Source: Gammaproteobacteria bacterium
Lineage (GTDB): Bacteria; Pseudomonadota; Gammaproteobacteria; Pseudomonadales; Azotimanducaceae
DNA: 64,000 nt
NCBI GenBank assembly: GCA_028821405.1
Contig: JAPPGK010000030.1
Location: 1-64,000, forward strand
Reading direction: 5' to 3'
The notes beneath the pieces are model-generated. The model was not told the DNA's origin. It saw only the letters and a program-made list of their open reading frames with translations, and did not search any database. Both the position numbers and the translations under genes were made by a program. Of the stretch, positions 63,184 through 64,000 are shown one piece after another (within the stretch, counting starts at the first letter, position 1; the number at the start of each line of letters is the position of its first letter).

Positions 63184-64000
63184 CTAGTACATCGTGGTGT
63201 CGAGCTGACCCGTACCCAGGTTCTCTTGGATCGTCATGACGGAGACAGCGGCCTCACGCGCCGTGAGGTTCAGGGTGCCCGAAGCGCGGGGTGCCCCGAT
63301 CTCGTCGCTTGAGTCCAACATGTCCTGCACCCGGACGACCATCCTGGTTCCCGCCTTGACGGTGCCACTGATCTCGCCCGTGATGGAGATGCCTTCCTCG
63401 GTCTGGAAGTCATCCATCCAGAAATCGGCATCCCGACTGCCACGGTTGACGATCACCAGCCGCTGGTTGTAGGACAGGTTGGTGCTCAGGTACGCAATGT
63501 TGACCGTCGTACCGTTGCGATCGATGGAACCGGCGGCGCCACTCTTAGCCGGACCGGCCGACCTACCGGTCGCCGGACCACTCATCGGCGTCACCGTCAT
63601 CATGTAGCCGTCCAACATCCTGTCGTCGCCAACGGCGGGAATCGCCACTTCGTTGGTGCTGACGTTCACACACAACTGGAACGGTCCGCCGCCACTTACG
63701 GTTGCGGCACCCTGGTTCGCCATTGCCGAGAACGTCGGATTAGTATCGGCCAACGGGTTGATCGACACCTGATCGCCGTCCGCGTTGGGGGCGCTCAGCG
63801 TCAGCGCGGTGCCTCCGCATGTGGCACCGACTGCGCCAACCCTGAAGGCCATCGGTGCGCCGCCTGCATTGAGGACGTAGTCGGTCTCGACCGCCGGGGT
63901 GTCCGGATTGTCGCCGGTGACCCTGCGCTCCTTGTCGCCGGCACCGTTGCCGAACCCGAAGGCACCGTCCACAGTAGAGGTGACCACGACCCTGGCGGCC
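63184..64000 (-). CDS. Exported protein of unknown function, second copy (5' end beyond window)
   Basis: This is the C-terminal 272 residues of a paralogue of the protein at 48.9-50.8 kb. The final 220 residues match closely (VNIAYLSTNLSYNQRLVIVN, FQTEEGISITGEISGTV, GTGQLDTTMY). The frame stays open to base 64000, so the start lies outside. The Gly/Asp loop (FGFGNGAGDKERRVTGDNP) is shorter than in the first copy. The terminator at 63043-63071 follows it. Confidence 0.7.
   Translation of the reverse strand, partial: AARVVVTSTVDGAFGFGNGAGDKERRVTGDNPDTPAVETDYVLNAGGAPMAFRVGAVGATCGGTALTLSAPNADGDQVSINPLADTNPTFSAMANQGAATVSGGGPFQLCVNVSTNEVAIPAVGDDRMLDGYMMTVTPMSGPATGRSAGPAKSGAAGSIDRNGTTVNIAYLSTNLSYNQRLVIVNRGSRDADFWMDDFQTEEGISITGEISGTVKAGTRMVVRVQDMLDSSDEIGAPRASGTLNLTAREAAVSVMTIQENLGTGQLDTTMY

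Noticed and set aside
1-64000. tRNA or rRNA genes
   Set aside because: No cloverleaf or conserved rRNA stretch was seen; the GGTTCGAGC-like sequence near 62920 lacks the rest of a tRNA.

Overview
This is a GC-rich window from a Gram-negative bacterium, most likely a proteobacterium and plausibly a gammaproteobacterium. The reasons are a glcDEF operon, an RND efflux pair, a TonB-dependent receptor, LysR regulators and many proteins with export signals. Species cannot be fixed from the sequence. Multiplying gene families (Rpn-type nucleases, Uma2, coiled-coil membrane proteins, LRR and TPR proteins) and much dispersed repeat DNA suggest a repeat-rich genome.

Layout. 0-9 kb: the 3' part of a fused biotin-dependent acyl-CoA carboxylase, then two tandem exported leucine-rich-repeat proteins whose 3' 1.35 kb are almost identical. 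9-16 kb: an intact Rpn-family nuclease gene, glcF-glcE-glcD (minus strand), a ChaC-like cyclotransferase, a NUDIX hydrolase and a coiled-coil membrane protein with 33-bp tandem repeats. 16-24 kb: metabolic and transport genes (nitronate-monooxygenase-like flavoprotein, metallophosphoesterase, acyl-CoA dehydrogenase, RND adaptor and pump). 24-26.5 kb: an ATPase plus RloB-like pair that looks like a defence module, then an SDR.

26.7-34.5 kb is the most unusual block: a tightly packed minus-strand operon of six genes. They encode a sulfotransferase-like protein, a glycosyltransferase-sulfotransferase fusion, a MotA/TolQ/ExbB-like channel protein, two different ExbD/MotB-like single-span partners (acidic residue at position 19 in both), and a membrane-anchored protein with two formylglycine-generating-enzyme folds lacking the catalytic cysteines. 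A 261-bp MITE has landed exactly on the stop/start junction between the two ExbD-like genes. I infer an ion-driven envelope machine and know of no described system with this composition.

34.5-41 kb: MATE transporter behind three palindromic repeats, Uma2 protein, coiled-coil membrane protein, small conserved ORF and two adjacent LysR genes. 41-51 kb: a large exported propeller/CARDB protein that shares an A-B-A-B module with the LRR proteins, a non-coding tandem repeat array, a TonB-dependent receptor and two exported proteins of unknown function. 47-63 kb is littered with at least five decayed copies of the Rpn gene or its leader. Between them lie a SLATT-like two-span protein, a two-gene unit with a degenerate ImmA/IrrE-like domain, a GT2-GtrA glycosyltransferase, and two paralogous TMTC-like membrane TPR proteins made by a block duplication that left a glycosyltransferase stub. 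The window ends inside a second copy of the 617-aa exported protein, with a clear terminator after it.

All calls come from reading the sequence and the ORF track by eye; no database search was possible.
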